Assembly (NCBI RefSeq): GCF_035989265.1
Contig: NZ_JAYKZX010000001.1
Location: forward strand, 789,501 to 853,500
Length of the DNA stretch: 64,000 bases
Source of the DNA: Sphingobium sp. HWE2-09
GTDB lineage: Bacteria > Pseudomonadota > Alphaproteobacteria > Sphingomonadales > Sphingomonadaceae
Reading direction: 5' to 3'
Part shown: positions 8,157 to 16,586 of the stretch, piece after piece
Layout: each line of letters starts with the position of its first letter
How positions within the stretch are numbered: position 1 is the stretch's first letter
Program-made: the position numbers and the translations under genes
The notes under the pieces: generated by a model
Told to the model about the DNA's origin: nothing
Database searches by the model: none
Seen by the model: only the letters and a program-made list of their open reading frames with translations

Positions 8157-10298
8157 GTGACCGAAGCTGTTTGCCTGGATGGACCCGAAACCAATGGCGC
8201 GCGTACCCCTTCGCTTGACTGCCTGCTGCGCCCCCGCTCGGTCGCGATCGTCGGCGCCTCCGACAAGCCCGGCGCGCTGGGCGCCTCGGTGCTGGCGAAC
8301 CTGATCCGGCAGGGCTTCGATGGCGACATCCATCTGGTGAATCCCAAGCGCACGGAGATCGGCGGGCGCCCCTGCATCGCCTCGGTAGATGATCTCCCCA
8401 CAGCTGTCCATGTCGCTGTTCTCGCTATCCCCCGCGCGGGCGTGCTGGACGCGATGCGCGGCCTCGCCCGGCGCGGTGTCGGCGCGGCCGTCATCTTCTC
8501 CGCGGGCTTTGCGGAGGATGGGCCGCAGGGTCTGGCCGACCAGCAGGAAATCGGCCGCATCGCCCGCGAAAGCGGCATGGTGGTGGAAGGGCCAAATTGC
8601 CTGGGCCTCGTCAATTTCCGCGACAATGTCTCGCTGACCTTCATTGAAATGCCCGAAGCCCGCGCGCAGGGCGACCGCCGCGTCGGCATCGTCTCGCAAT
8701 CAGGCGCGATGGCCGCCGTGCTGGCGACGACCATGATCCATCGCGACGTGCCGCTCAGCTGCTACATCTCTACCGGCAATGAAGCCGCCAGCGGGATCGA
8801 GGATTATCTCGCCCATCTGGTCGATCAGCCCGACACCGCCGTCATCGCCCTTATTGCCGAGCATGTCCGCGACCCCGCCCGCTTCCTCAAAGCCGCGCGC
8901 GCCGCAAAGGCCGCGGGCAAGGCCGTCGTCCTGCTCCACCCCGGCCGCAGCGCGGCGGGCGCGGCCAGCGCGGCCACCCACACCGGCGCGATGGCGGGCG
9001 ACCATGCGGTCATGGCCGTTCACGTCCAGCGCGCCGGCGTCACCCTGGTCGACTCACTGGAGGAACTGGGCGACGTCGTCGAAATCCTCGCCCGGTCGCA
9101 AGGTGTGGGCGCAGGCGGCACCGGCGTCATCGCCGAATCCGGCGCGTTCAAGGCGATGATGCTCGACCTTGCCGAAAGCGTCGCCCTAGACCTGCCCATG
9201 CTCACCGACGCCGACAGCCCGTCCCTGCGCGCGGCGCTACCCGACTTCGTGCCCGTCACCAATCCGATGGACATCACCGCCCAGGGGCTGGTCGATCCCG
9301 GCCTCTATGGTCGCACGCTTGCCGCATTGGTGGAAGACCCGCGCATCGCGACCATCGTCCTTACCCTCATCCAGACCGACACCGGCACGTCCCACGTCAA
9401 GTTCAAGGCGGTGCTGGACGCATTGCGCACCTTGCAACCGACGAAGCCGATCATCGTCGGCGGCGTGGATGAAGGCGGCGGCGTCTTCGCGGACGATCTG
9501 GCCGCCTTGCGCGCGGCGGGCGTCACCTACCTGCCCACCGCCGAACGCGCGCTTCGGGCGCTGGCCCGCATCACCAACCATAGCAAGCGCGCCGAAGACA
9601 TCGCGCCGCTCGACGCCGATCCGGTCGCCGACCTCAGCCAGTCGGGCAGCAGCATTCCCGAATATCGGTCGAAGGCAATCATGGGCGCGCAGGGCATCGC
9701 CTTCCCCGCCTTCGAACTGGCCCAATCGGCCGAAGACGCCGTCGCCGCCGCAGATCGCCTCGGCTATCCCGTCGTCCTCAAAGCGCAATCGCCCGAACTG
9801 CCGCACAAGAGCGATGCGGGCGGCGTCATCATCAACCTGGCCGATGCCGCCGCCGTGGCGGCGGGCTGGGATCGGCTAATGGCCAACCTCGCCGCGTCGC
9901 GCCCCGACCTGTCGCTGGACGGCGTGTTGGTAGAGGGGATGGCGGCCAAGGGCGTCGAACTGATCGTCGGTGCGCGCAACGATCCGCATTGGGGACCGAC
10001 CATATTGGTGGGCTTTGGCGGCGTCGCGGCGGAATTGCTGCACGATGTCTGCCTGCTCCCGCCAGACCTGACCCGCGACGCCATCATCGCCGAAATACGC
10101 ACACTCCGCATGGCGCCGTTGCTCGACGGCTTCCGCGGCGCGCCCGCGATGGACATTGGCGCGGTCGCCGACATGGTCCAGCGCCTCGGCCAGATGGTCG
10201 CCGCCACGCCTGCCATCCGCGAGGTCGATCTCAACCCGGTGATCGTCTATCCGCAGGGACAGGGCGCCATCGCCCTGGACGCGCTGATCTCGCTTTGA
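8157..10298 (+). CDS. ferA: Feruloyl-CoA synthetase, ADP-forming acyl-CoA synthetase family
   Basis: About 713 residues in the layout of ADP-forming acyl-CoA synthetases with fused subunits: CoA-binding Rossmann domain (RSVAIVGASDKPGALG), ligase-CoA domains with GIVSQSGAMAA and GPNCLGLVN, the phospho-histidine region AATHTGAMAGDHAVM, and a C-terminal ATP-grasp domain (PVVLKAQSPELPHKSDAGGV; EGMAAKGVELIVGAR). SYK-6 FerA, which activates ferulate, p-coumarate and related acids, belongs to this unusual family rather than to the AMP-forming ligases. The neighbours (MarR repressor, vanillin dehydrogenase, shared operator with ferB) fit that. I prefer the GTG at 8157, seven bases after GGAGAG; the ATG at 8151 sits directly against that site. 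A strong hairpin follows. Confidence 0.85.
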   Translation: MTEAVCLDGPETNGARTPSLDCLLRPRSVAIVGASDKPGALGASVLANLIRQGFDGDIHLVNPKRTEIGGRPCIASVDDLPTAVHVAVLAIPRAGVLDAMRGLARRGVGAAVIFSAGFAEDGPQGLADQQEIGRIARESGMVVEGPNCLGLVNFRDNVSLTFIEMPEARAQGDRRVGIVSQSGAMAAVLATTMIHRDVPLSCYISTGNEAASGIEDYLAHLVDQPDTAVIALIAEHVRDPARFLKAARAAKAAGKAVVLLHPGRSAAGAASAATHTGAMAGDHAVMAVHVQRAGVTLVDSLEELGDVVEILARSQGVGAGGTGVIAESGAFKAMMLDLAESVALDLPMLTDADSPSLRAALPDFVPVTNPMDITAQGLVDPGLYGRTLAALVEDPRIATIVLTLIQTDTGTSHVKFKAVLDALRTLQPTKPIIVGGVDEGGGVFADDLAALRAAGVTYLPTAERALRALARITNHSKRAEDIAPLDADPVADLSQSGSSIPEYRSKAIMGAQGIAFPAFELAQSAEDAVAAADRLGYPVVLKAQSPELPHKSDAGGVIINLADAAAVAAGWDRLMANLAASRPDLSLDGVLVEGMAAKGVELIVGARNDPHWGPTILVGFGGVAAELLHDVCLLPPDLTRDAIIAEIRTLRMAPLLDGFRGAPAMDIGAVADMVQRLGQMVAATPAIREVDLNPVIVYPQGQGAIALDALISL

Positions 10299-10302
10299 AA
10301 CT

Positions 10303-10336
10303 CACCGTGCTCCCGCCCCTGCGCGGGAGCACGGTG
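10303..10336. terminator. Bidirectional terminator between ferA and DUF3237 gene
   Basis: CACCGTGCTCCCGC (10303-10316) pairs perfectly with GCGGGAGCACGGTG (10323-10336), a 14-bp stem with a six-base loop followed by CTTTAT. It lies between convergent genes and can serve both. Confidence 0.85.
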
Positions 10337-10345
10337 CTTTATGCC

Positions 10346-10849
10346 TCACGTCAGCGCATAATATCGCAGCACATTCCCATCCGCGCGCCGCTCCCCCACG
10401 CCGATGAACACATGCTTGGTCAGCCAGTCATGCTTCCCCACCGGGCATTCGAAACTGGGATTGCCGCGCAGATAATAATCCTGTTGCTCCACCGGCTGGC
10501 CGTCGCCGAACGCCCAGTCGCGCAGCCGCGCCATCGTGTCGGGCTTTCGCCCCCACAGAAAACCGCGATTGTTGAGCAGGATCAGCGTGCCATCCTCCTC
10601 CTCCAGCATATAACGCGCGTCGAACACCGCCACATCGTCCGGCCGGAAATAGGCATAGTCGCCGCCCGATCCCGGCACCGCCTTGCCTTTGATCCGCGGG
10701 CCTTCGAACGTCCCGCCATCGACATAGACGGCGCTGCGATTGCCGCCCATCGGCGTGTTGACGATGGTCTGCACTCGCGGAAACTGCAGCCGAACTTCCA
10801 TCGCGAATTCCAGCCGCGGATTGTCCAGCGTCGAAAACATGTCCATCAT
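10346..10849 (-). CDS. DUF3237 domain protein
   Basis: A 167-residue cytoplasmic protein covering a complete DUF3237 domain: YVDGGTFEGPRIKGKAVPGSGGDYAYFRPDD, then FDARYMLEEEDGTLILLNNRG, a glycine-rich segment, and a C-terminal YYLRGNPSFECPVGKHDWLTKHVFIGVGER in two pieces. No reaction is established for the family, although it often sits among aromatic or steroid catabolic genes. GGGGAG precedes the ATG. It follows an SDR gene by 13 bases and an NTF2-like gene, so these three form one minus-strand operon controlled from the divergent promoter near 12066. Confidence 0.8.
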   Translation of the reverse strand: MMDMFSTLDNPRLEFAMEVRLQFPRVQTIVNTPMGGNRSAVYVDGGTFEGPRIKGKAVPGSGGDYAYFRPDDVAVFDARYMLEEEDGTLILLNNRGFLWGRKPDTMARLRDWAFGDGQPVEQQDYYLRGNPSFECPVGKHDWLTKHVFIGVGERRADGNVLRYYALT

Positions 10850-10862
10850 GCTAACTCCCCAA

Positions 10863-11612
10863 TCACCCTAACTCTAGCGTTCCGCCATCGACAAAGAGAT
10901 TGGCAGCAGTGATAAAGCTGGCCTCGTCCGACGCCAGGAACAACACGGCGCGCGCGACCTCTTCCGCACGCCCCATGCGCTGCATCGGTACGGCGGCGAT
11001 CATCGCCTTGCGCATTGCGTCCACATCCGCCTCGCTCATGCCCGGATTGCGATGCAGCAACGGCGTCTCGATCGGGCCGGGACTGACCAGGTTGACGCGA
11101 ATGCCCTCGCGCACCAGTTCGCCCGCAATGACCTTCAGCGCCGCATACAGCCCGCCCTTGGCCGCGGCATAGGCGGTGTTGCCTGGCACGAACCCATGAC
11201 CCCCGATCGATCCCGTCGCGACGATCGATCCGCCCCGACCCATCAGCGCCAGCGCCTTCTGGATCGCGAACACGCATCCGCGCAGGTTCACGCCATGGAC
11301 ATGGTCCCAATCGTCGGGCGTCAGATCGCGGAACGGCGCAAAACCCCCGACGCCCGCATTGACGAACAGCGTGTCGATCCGCCCGTCCGCTGCCCCGATC
11401 GCGGAGATCACTGCGTCCATCGCATCCAGATCGGCAATGTCCGCGCGATAGCCTTTCGCGCCATCGATGCCCGCGACCGCCGCGTCGATGGTCGCCTGAT
11501 CGCGCCCGGTGATCCGCACGCGCGCGCCTTCCGCCGCAAAGGCCTGCGCGCTCGCCAGGCCGATGCCGCTATTGCCGCCGACGACCAGCACGACCTTGTC
11601 CCTGAACCGCAT
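10863..11612 (-). CDS. Short-chain dehydrogenase/reductase
   Basis: A 249-residue classical SDR. The nucleotide-binding motif VVGGNSGIGLA lies at about residues 9-19, NAGVGG in the middle, a Ser in ATGSIGG, and the catalytic pair in YAAAKGG. The C terminus ends FVDGGTLELG, usual for the family. CAGGAG sits eight bases before the ATG at 11612; an in-frame ATG six codons earlier lacks such a site. It lies between an NTF2-like gene (14-base gap) and a DUF3237 gene in one operon. An NAD-dependent alcohol oxidation of an aromatic side chain is plausible from the locus, but the substrate cannot be read from the sequence. Confidence 0.85.
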   Translation of the reverse strand: MRFRDKVVLVVGGNSGIGLASAQAFAAEGARVRITGRDQATIDAAVAGIDGAKGYRADIADLDAMDAVISAIGAADGRIDTLFVNAGVGGFAPFRDLTPDDWDHVHGVNLRGCVFAIQKALALMGRGGSIVATGSIGGHGFVPGNTAYAAAKGGLYAALKVIAGELVREGIRVNLVSPGPIETPLLHRNPGMSEADVDAMRKAMIAAVPMQRMGRAEEVARAVLFLASDEASFITAANLFVDGGTLELG

Positions 11613-11626
11613 GATGGTCTCCTGAC

Positions 11627-12016
11627 TCAAAAGGGCGAATGGGGATTGGGGCTATCGGTGGGCACGTCCTGCACCACGTCCCAATGTTCGACGATCATCC
11701 CGCCTGCGATGCGAAAGATATCCATCACCGCAAAGCCCGGATCGCCATCGAAGCGCCGCACATGATAATGGACGATCACATGGTCGCCATCGGCAAAGCG
11801 TCGCTTGATGTCGTGCACCGCATCGGGATTTTCCCCGCGCACCTTGCGCAGGAACGCCTTCAGCGGTGCCAGCCCGGTATCGACCCACTGGTTATGCTGA
11901 ATATAGTCCGGCGCGATGAAGCCGTCCGCCGCATCCGCGTCCATCGGTATCAGCACATGGTCGAACATCGCCTGCACCAGGTCCAGGTTGCGCTGTTCCT
12001 GCGGGGTATAGCCCAT
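11627..12016 (-). CDS. NTF2-like (SnoaL-type) protein
   Basis: A 129-residue single-domain protein of the NTF2-like superfamily. The pattern LDLVQAMFDHVL, FIAPDYIQHNQWVDTGLAPLKAFL, and FADGDHVIVHYHVRR ... AVMDIFRIAGGMIVEHWDVVQ is that of SnoaL-like cyclase/isomerase proteins, with His and Asp residues facing the cone. The start at 12016 is supported by AGGAGCGG; an upstream in-frame ATG has no ribosome site. First gene of the minus-strand operon with the SDR and DUF3237 genes; the TAACGATCGTTA palindrome lies 51 bases upstream, and another NTF2-like gene starts on the other side of it. Function unknown; lyase or isomerase chemistry is typical of the superfamily. Confidence 0.8.
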   Translation of the reverse strand: MGYTPQEQRNLDLVQAMFDHVLIPMDADAADGFIAPDYIQHNQWVDTGLAPLKAFLRKVRGENPDAVHDIKRRFADGDHVIVHYHVRRFDGDPGFAVMDIFRIAGGMIVEHWDVVQDVPTDSPNPHSPF

Positions 12017-12065
12017 ATCCGCTCCTGTCGTTTTCGCTGGCATTATCCCGCCATTTGGCTTTACG

Positions 12066-12079
12066 ATAACGATCGTTAT
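12066..12079. promoter_or_regulatory. Palindromic operator candidate, copy 1
   Basis: ATAACGATCGTTAT, a perfect 14-bp palindrome, sits between the divergent NTF2-like genes starting at 12016 (minus) and 12134 (plus). The 12-bp core TAACGATCGTTA recurs exactly at 16424 and 54321, and with one or two central changes at 58188, 61442 and 62989. Confidence 0.75.
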
Positions 12080-12133
12080 AAAAAGGGCAAGCGGGCATCG
12101 TAAAAATCTGCCCGGGAACAAGAGGAGAGGGTG

Positions 12134-12529
12134 ATGCAGCGTGCCGACTATGATCGCTATGCGCAGGCATTCAACGATCGCGATTACGACACCGTCTATG
12201 ATTTCTACGCCGACGGCGCGGCCATCCGTTTCTTCGGCGTGGATTTAGGTTCGCGCGCTGCGTTCAAGCGTTTCTACGCCTTCCTCCACGCCCATGTCAT
12301 CGAAACGCTAACGATCGAACGCTTCGCAGCCAGCGACACGCTCGTCGCGCTGGAAGGGATCATCCGGGTCGAAGGCATTCAGGATCTCGACGCCGCCACG
12401 CTGGCCGCGCGGGGGCTGGACCAGTTCGCTCCCATCGCCAAGGGGCAGGTCCAATCGATGCGCCAATATATCCATTATCATGTCGAAAACGGCCGCTTCA
12501 CCAGCGTGGGTTGCGCAATAATGGGGTGA
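12134..12529 (+). CDS. NTF2-like (SnoaL-type) protein
   Basis: A 131-residue NTF2-like protein, divergent from the one at 11627. It opens YDRYAQAFNDRDYDTVYDFYADGAAIRFFG, then AAFKRFYAFLHAHVIETLTIERF and a C-terminal RQYIHYHVENGRFTSVGCAIMG, which matches the fold's alternating helices and beta sheet. GAGGAGAGG stands directly before the start region; I chose the ATG at 12134, with a GTG at 12131 as the alternative. It is followed by a small inverted repeat and a MarR gene. The two NTF2-like proteins are clearly different in sequence, so this is not a recent tandem copy. Function unknown. Confidence 0.8.
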   Translation: MQRADYDRYAQAFNDRDYDTVYDFYADGAAIRFFGVDLGSRAAFKRFYAFLHAHVIETLTIERFAASDTLVALEGIIRVEGIQDLDAATLAARGLDQFAPIAKGQVQSMRQYIHYHVENGRFTSVGCAIMG

Positions 12530-12542
12530 ACGATCGCTCATG

Positions 12543-12565
12543 GGCAGCTTGACTTGCAAGCTGCC
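12543..12565 (+). promoter_or_regulatory. Inverted repeat upstream of second MarR gene
   Basis: GGCAGCTTG (12543-12551) and CAAGCTGCC (12557-12565) form a perfect 9-bp inverted repeat with a five-base centre. It ends two bases before the first possible start of the MarR gene and includes a TTGACT that could be a -35 element. This is the arrangement of an autoregulatory MarR operator; a hairpin ending the upstream gene is the alternative. Confidence 0.5.
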
Positions 12566-12567
12566 AG

Positions 12568-13128
12568 ATGCCCTATCGGAAAACCATGTCGAACAGCAGC
12601 CCGCCCAGTAAGCCCTCCGCGCCACATGCTGCCGAAACCAGCCCGGCCGATACGCTCCATCGCGTGCTGCGTCTGGCGAACAAGCTGATGGCGCCTTTCT
12701 CCACCTATTTGGAGCATCGGTACAAGATCAGCCTCAACGAATTTCGCCTGCTGATGCTGATCGGTCGCAACCCCCATACGGCCAGTCACGAACTGGCCGA
12801 AATGACCGGGGTCAATCCGATGAGCGTATCGCGCGCCGTCGCCGCGCTGCAGAAACATGGCCGCATCATGGTGGAGCGCGATCCGGGCAACAAGCGGCGC
12901 AAGACGCTGATCCTGACCGACGAAGGCCAACGGCTCTACGGCCTGATGCGCCCGCAGACGGACAAGGTGGCGACCTATCTCGTCTCCGATCTCGCCAGCA
13001 GGGAGGTCGATATGCTCAACCAATATCTCGATACGCTGGTCGACACGCTGGAGGCCGTGGACGCGGATGGCAACAGCCGCTTCCTTGAATTTACCCGACC
13101 CGAAGGCGAAGACGAACCCGCCACCTGA
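12568..13128 (+). CDS. MarR-family transcriptional regulator
   Basis: A MarR-type winged-helix protein of 180-186 residues. The first ~28 residues are Ser/Pro/Ala-rich and probably disordered. The domain follows: [37 protein letters not shown] in pieces, recognition helix in [20 protein letters not shown], and the wing [17 protein letters not shown]. Starts at 12568 and 12586 are both possible, neither with a good ribosome site. It is quite different from the ferulate repressor at 7598. Its target could be its own 12543-12565 repeat, the upstream NTF2-like gene, or the formaldehyde genes 75 bases downstream; the sequence does not decide. Confidence 0.82.
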   Translation: MPYRKTMSNSSPPSKPSAPHAAETSPADTLHRVLRLANKLMAPFSTYLEHRYKISLNEFRLLMLIGRNPHTASHELAEMTGVNPMSVSRAVAALQKHGRIMVERDPGNKRRKTLILTDEGQRLYGLMRPQTDKVATYLVSDLASREVDMLNQYLDTLVDTLEAVDADGNSRFLEFTRPEGEDEPAT

Positions 13129-13202
13129 TCCCCGATGGCGCGGCATGCTTTTGCCTGCACCATCCCACCTGTCCGGCACCAATCACATACGGGAGTATAG
13201 CC

Positions 13203-14315
13203 ATGAAGACCCGCGCCGCCGTCGCCTTCGAAGCGAAAAAGCCGCTTGAGATCGTAGAGGTCGATCTGGAAGGGCCGAAGGCCGGCGAAGTGCTGGTCGA
13301 GATCATGGCGACCGGCATCTGTCACACCGACGCCTATACGCTCGACGGCCTCGACAGCGAAGGCATCTTCCCCTCGATCCTGGGTCATGAAGGCGCAGGC
13401 ATCGTGCGCGAAGTCGGCCCTGGCGTCATCTCGGTCAAGCCCGGCGACCATGTCATCCCGCTCTACACGCCGGAATGCCGCCAGTGCAAAAGCTGCCTTT
13501 CGGGCAAGACGAATCTCTGCACCGCCATCCGCGCGACGCAGGGCAAGGGGCTGATGCCCGATGGCACGACCCGGTTCAGCTATAAGGGCCAGCCGATCTT
13601 CCATTATATGGGCTGCTCCACTTTCTCCAACTTCACCGTCCTGCCCGACATCGCGGTCGCCAAAATCCGTGAGGACGCGCCGTTCCAGTCCAGCTGCTAT
13701 ATCGGCTGTGGCGTGACGACGGGCGTCGGCGCGGTCATCAACACGGCCAAGGTGCAGGTGGGCGACAATGTCGTCATCTTCGGGCTGGGCGGTATCGGCC
13801 TCAACGTCATTCAAGGCGCGCGCTTGGCTGGCGCGAACAAGATCATCGGTGTCGACATTAATCCCGACCGCGAAGAATGGGGCCGCAAGTTCGGCATGAC
13901 CGACTTCCTCAATTCCAAAGGCCTGTCGCGCGAAGACACGGTGGCCAAGATCGTAGAGATGACCGACGGCGGCGCGGACTATACGTTCGACGCGACCGGC
14001 AATACCGAAGTGATGCGCACCGCGCTGGAAGCCTGCCATCGTGGCTGGGGCACGTCGATCATCATCGGCGTGGCCGAGGCTGGCAAGGAGATCACGACAC
14101 GCCCGTTCCAACTCGTCACCGGCCGCAACTGGCGCGGCACGGCGTTCGGCGGGGCCAAGGGCCGCACCGACGTGCCCAAGATTGTGGACATGTACATGAC
14201 CGGCAAGATCGAGATCGACCCGATGATTACTCACGTCATGGGTCTGGAGGATATCAACACCGCCTTCGACCTGATGCACGCAGGCGAATCCATCCGTTCG
14301 GTCGTGGTCTACTGA
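13203..14315 (+). CDS. frmA: S-(hydroxymethyl)glutathione dehydrogenase (class III alcohol dehydrogenase)
   Basis: A 370-residue zinc alcohol dehydrogenase of class III. It oxidises the spontaneous adduct of formaldehyde and glutathione to S-formylglutathione with NAD. Visible are the catalytic-zinc region [12 protein letters not shown] and LGHEGAGIV, the structural-zinc cysteines [17 protein letters not shown], the class III signature [12 protein letters not shown], and the NAD fold [21 protein letters not shown] precedes the ATG. The next gene, S-formylglutathione hydrolase, overlaps by one base (TGATG), so the two are translated together. In this locus formaldehyde may come from catabolism of methoxylated or lignin-derived aromatics; LigM-type demethylation itself passes the methyl group to tetrahydrofolate. 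Confidence 0.95.
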   Translation: MKTRAAVAFEAKKPLEIVEVDLEGPKAGEVLVEIMATGICHTDAYTLDGLDSEGIFPSILGHEGAGIVREVGPGVISVKPGDHVIPLYTPECRQCKSCLSGKTNLCTAIRATQGKGLMPDGTTRFSYKGQPIFHYMGCSTFSNFTVLPDIAVAKIREDAPFQSSCYIGCGVTTGVGAVINTAKVQVGDNVVIFGLGGIGLNVIQGARLAGANKIIGVDINPDREEWGRKFGMTDFLNSKGLSREDTVAKIVEMTDGGADYTFDATGNTEVMRTALEACHRGWGTSIIIGVAEAGKEITTRPFQLVTGRNWRGTAFGGAKGRTDVPKIVDMYMTGKIEIDPMITHVMGLEDINTAFDLMHAGESIRSVVVY

Positions 14316-15160
14316 TGGAGACGGTCAGCACCAATCGCGCCTTCGGTGGCGTACAGGGCGTCTATAAACACGCCTCCACGGCCACGGGCACGGACATGAC
14401 CTTTTCGGTCTATGTGCCGCCACATGAAGCGGGCGCGACGCTTCCCGTCGTCTGGTATCTGTCCGGCCTCACCTGCACCCACGCCAATGTGACGGACAAG
14501 GGTGAATATCGGCGCCTCTGCGCGGAACTGGGCCTCATCTTCGTCGCCCCCGACACCTCGCCGCGGGGTGAGGGCGTGGCGGACGATCCCGACGGCGCCT
14601 ATGATTTCGGGCTGGGCGCGGGCTTCTATGTCGATGCGACGCAGCACCCCTTCGCGCCGCATTACCGGATGTGGACCTATGTCACGCAGGAACTGCCTGC
14701 GCTCCTCGCCGCGCATTTCCCTGCCGACATGGATCGCCAGTCGATCATGGGCCACTCCATGGGCGGCCATGGCGCACTCACCATCGGCCTGACCTTCCCT
14801 GATCGTTACAAGGCCGTCTCCGCCTTCGCGCCGATCGTCGCGCCCTCGCAAGTGCCCTGGGGACATAAGGCGCTGGGCGGCTATCTGGGCGACGACCGCG
14901 CAGCCTGGCGCAAGCATGACGCCGTCGCGCTGATAGAGGATGGCGCGCGGGTCGCCGACCTGCTGGTCGATCAAGGTGACGCCGACAATTTCCTCGCCGA
15001 ACAACTCAAGCCGCGTCTGCTGGAACAGGCCTGCACGGCCGCCGGCATCCCGCTCACGCTGCGTCTTCAGCCGGGCTACGACCATAGCTATTATACCATA
15101 TCGACCTTCATGGCCGATCATCTGCGCTGGCACGCCGCGCGGCTGACGCTGGACAGCTAG
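14315..15160 (+). CDS. frmB: S-formylglutathione hydrolase
   Basis: A 281-residue esterase-D-type hydrolase that splits S-formylglutathione into formate and glutathione, the second step after frmA. The nucleophile is the Ser of GHSMGGHGAL, the oxyanion side is YLSGLTCTHANVTDKG, and the catalytic Asp and His are in VDQGDADNFL and PGYDHSYYTIS. All are intact. The start is the ATG at 14315, sharing its A with the TGA of frmA. Length fits the family (about 280). No formate dehydrogenase gene is in the window. Confidence 0.95.
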   Translation: METVSTNRAFGGVQGVYKHASTATGTDMTFSVYVPPHEAGATLPVVWYLSGLTCTHANVTDKGEYRRLCAELGLIFVAPDTSPRGEGVADDPDGAYDFGLGAGFYVDATQHPFAPHYRMWTYVTQELPALLAAHFPADMDRQSIMGHSMGGHGALTIGLTFPDRYKAVSAFAPIVAPSQVPWGHKALGGYLGDDRAAWRKHDAVALIEDGARVADLLVDQGDADNFLAEQLKPRLLEQACTAAGIPLTLRLQPGYDHSYYTISTFMADHLRWHAARLTLDS

Positions 15161-15185
15161 ACCCTGGCGATGCAGCGCGGGACCA

Positions 15186-16397
15186 TCAACCCGCCTGCCT
15201 CCCGCCCAGCGCCAGCATCACCACCGCCATCAGCGTGAAGCTGCCACCCAGCAAAGCTGCCAGCGGCAGCACGGTCATCGACGGCAGCAGCGACACCGCG
15301 CCGCTCGCCAGCGCGGTGATCGCCAGTTGCAGCGTGCCGAGCAGCCCAGTCGCCGCGCCCGCTCCGCCGCCCGCGGCGTCCAGCGCGGAAATGGCGGCCG
15401 GGGTCAGGATCAGCCCCGCCAGCGCAAAAAGGAGCATAGCATAAAGTTGGAACGCGCCGATCGAGACGGCGAGTGCGACAGTTGCGAGCGCCAGCAGCGC
15501 CGTCGCCGCGATCGCGATCGTCGCCGCGCTAGACACCAGCCGCCGCGCACCCAGGCGGCGCATCATGGACGGCGCGAACTGGGTGGCGATGATCGACGTC
15601 ACGGCATTGAGCGCCAGCAACAGGCTATATTGATGCGCGGTGAGGCCAAAGCTCTGCGTATAGAGAAAGGGGGCCGCGGTGACGAAGGCGAAGGGAATGG
15701 TCGTCGCCAGTCCCGCCACCATCGTCCAACCTAGAAAGGCCGGAGCGGTCAGCAAGCGGCGATAGCTTTCCAGCACCGGCACTCTATGCAGCCGCCGTTC
15801 GGGCGGCAGCGATTCCGGCAGAAGCATGAGGACGGCGACCAGCGCTACGATACCGCCGCCCGCCAGCAACGCGAACAGCCCACGCCATGCCATGATCTGC
15901 AACAGGTAACTGCCCGCCAATGGCGCCAGGACCGGCGAAATACCGATGATCAGGAAGGTGAAGGCCATCAACTGCGCGGCGCGATGGCCGCTATGCCGAT
16001 CGCGGATCATCGCCCGCACGCTGGCCGTGCCCGCACATGCCCCCATGCCCTGCAGGAAACGGCAGGCGATCAACATGGGCAGGCTGGTCGCCAGGGCGCA
16101 GGCGATCGAGGCGACCGAAAACAGCGCTAGCCCGCCGATCAACGGCCGCCGCCGCCCGAACCGGTCTCCCAATGTGCCGAGCGGTATCTGCGCCAGCGCC
16201 AGACCCAGGAAGAAGGCGGACAGCGTGCGCTGCACCGCGCCGCTGTCTGCTGCCATCGCCCGCGCCATGCCCGGCATGGCAGGCAGATACAGGTCGATGG
16301 CGAAGGGACCGAGCGAAGACAGAAAGCCGAAGGCGATGCCCAGCAACAAGCTCGGTTCGCCCTCCGTCCGGTCGGTCGGGTCGTTGACGTGCGGCAT
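15186..16397 (-). CDS. MFS drug:proton antiporter, Bcr/CflA type
   Basis: A 403-residue 12-span transporter of the DHA1 branch. The family loop after helix 2, GTLGDRFGRRRPLIGGL, and the antiporter motif in helix 5 (MAFTFLIIGISPVLAPLAGSYL in pieces) are present, as is FLQGMGACAGTASVRAMIRD, typical of Bcr/CflA members, which export drugs or small metabolites. It is convergent with frmB, 25 bases apart. Its start region faces the aromatic-acid MFS gene at 16587, with one TAACGATCGTTA palindrome 26 bases upstream of this gene's start. Export of a toxic aromatic intermediate would fit, but this is inference. Confidence 0.85.
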   Translation of the reverse strand: MPHVNDPTDRTEGEPSLLLGIAFGFLSSLGPFAIDLYLPAMPGMARAMAADSGAVQRTLSAFFLGLALAQIPLGTLGDRFGRRRPLIGGLALFSVASIACALATSLPMLIACRFLQGMGACAGTASVRAMIRDRHSGHRAAQLMAFTFLIIGISPVLAPLAGSYLLQIMAWRGLFALLAGGGIVALVAVLMLLPESLPPERRLHRVPVLESYRRLLTAPAFLGWTMVAGLATTIPFAFVTAAPFLYTQSFGLTAHQYSLLLALNAVTSIIATQFAPSMMRRLGARRLVSSAATIAIAATALLALATVALAVSIGAFQLYAMLLFALAGLILTPAAISALDAAGGGAGAATGLLGTLQLAITALASGAVSLLPSMTVLPLAALLGGSFTLMAVVMLALGGRQAG

Positions 16398-16422
16398 CCT
16401 CTGCTTGTCCCTCGATCATTTA

Positions 16423-16436
16423 ATAACGATCGTTAT
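16423..16436. promoter_or_regulatory. Palindromic operator candidate, copy 2
   Basis: ATAACGATCGTTAT, identical over 14 bases to the copies at 12066 and 54320. It lies 26 bases before the start of the minus-strand MFS gene and about 150 before the plus-strand MFS gene. Confidence 0.75.
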
Positions 16437-16501
16437 ATTTATCGGGGGACTTCCACAAGCCCTGCCGTGCTGCCACCGCCCCTCGCTTTGGATTTGCATA
16501 A

Positions 16502-16518
16502 TGTGTCGTCAGCATACA
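16502..16518 (+). promoter_or_regulatory. 17-bp putative FerC operator, copy 3
   Basis: TGTGTCGTCAGCATACA, 69 bases upstream of the aromatic-acid MFS gene. TTGCAT (16494-16499) just before it could be a -35. It shares the TGT, TC, GC and ACA positions with the copies at 7555, 8081 and 54220 and is the most divergent of the four. Confidence 0.6.
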
Positions 16519-16586
16519 ATGTGGCGGGCGAGGGGGACGGCAGCCATCGGCGATCCAACCCCATAGGATGGAGAGGAACGCCGCCC

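Noticed and set aside
12309..12320. TAACGATCGAAC, a partial match to the palindrome
   Set aside because: It lies inside the NTF2-like coding sequence and lacks the second half-site.
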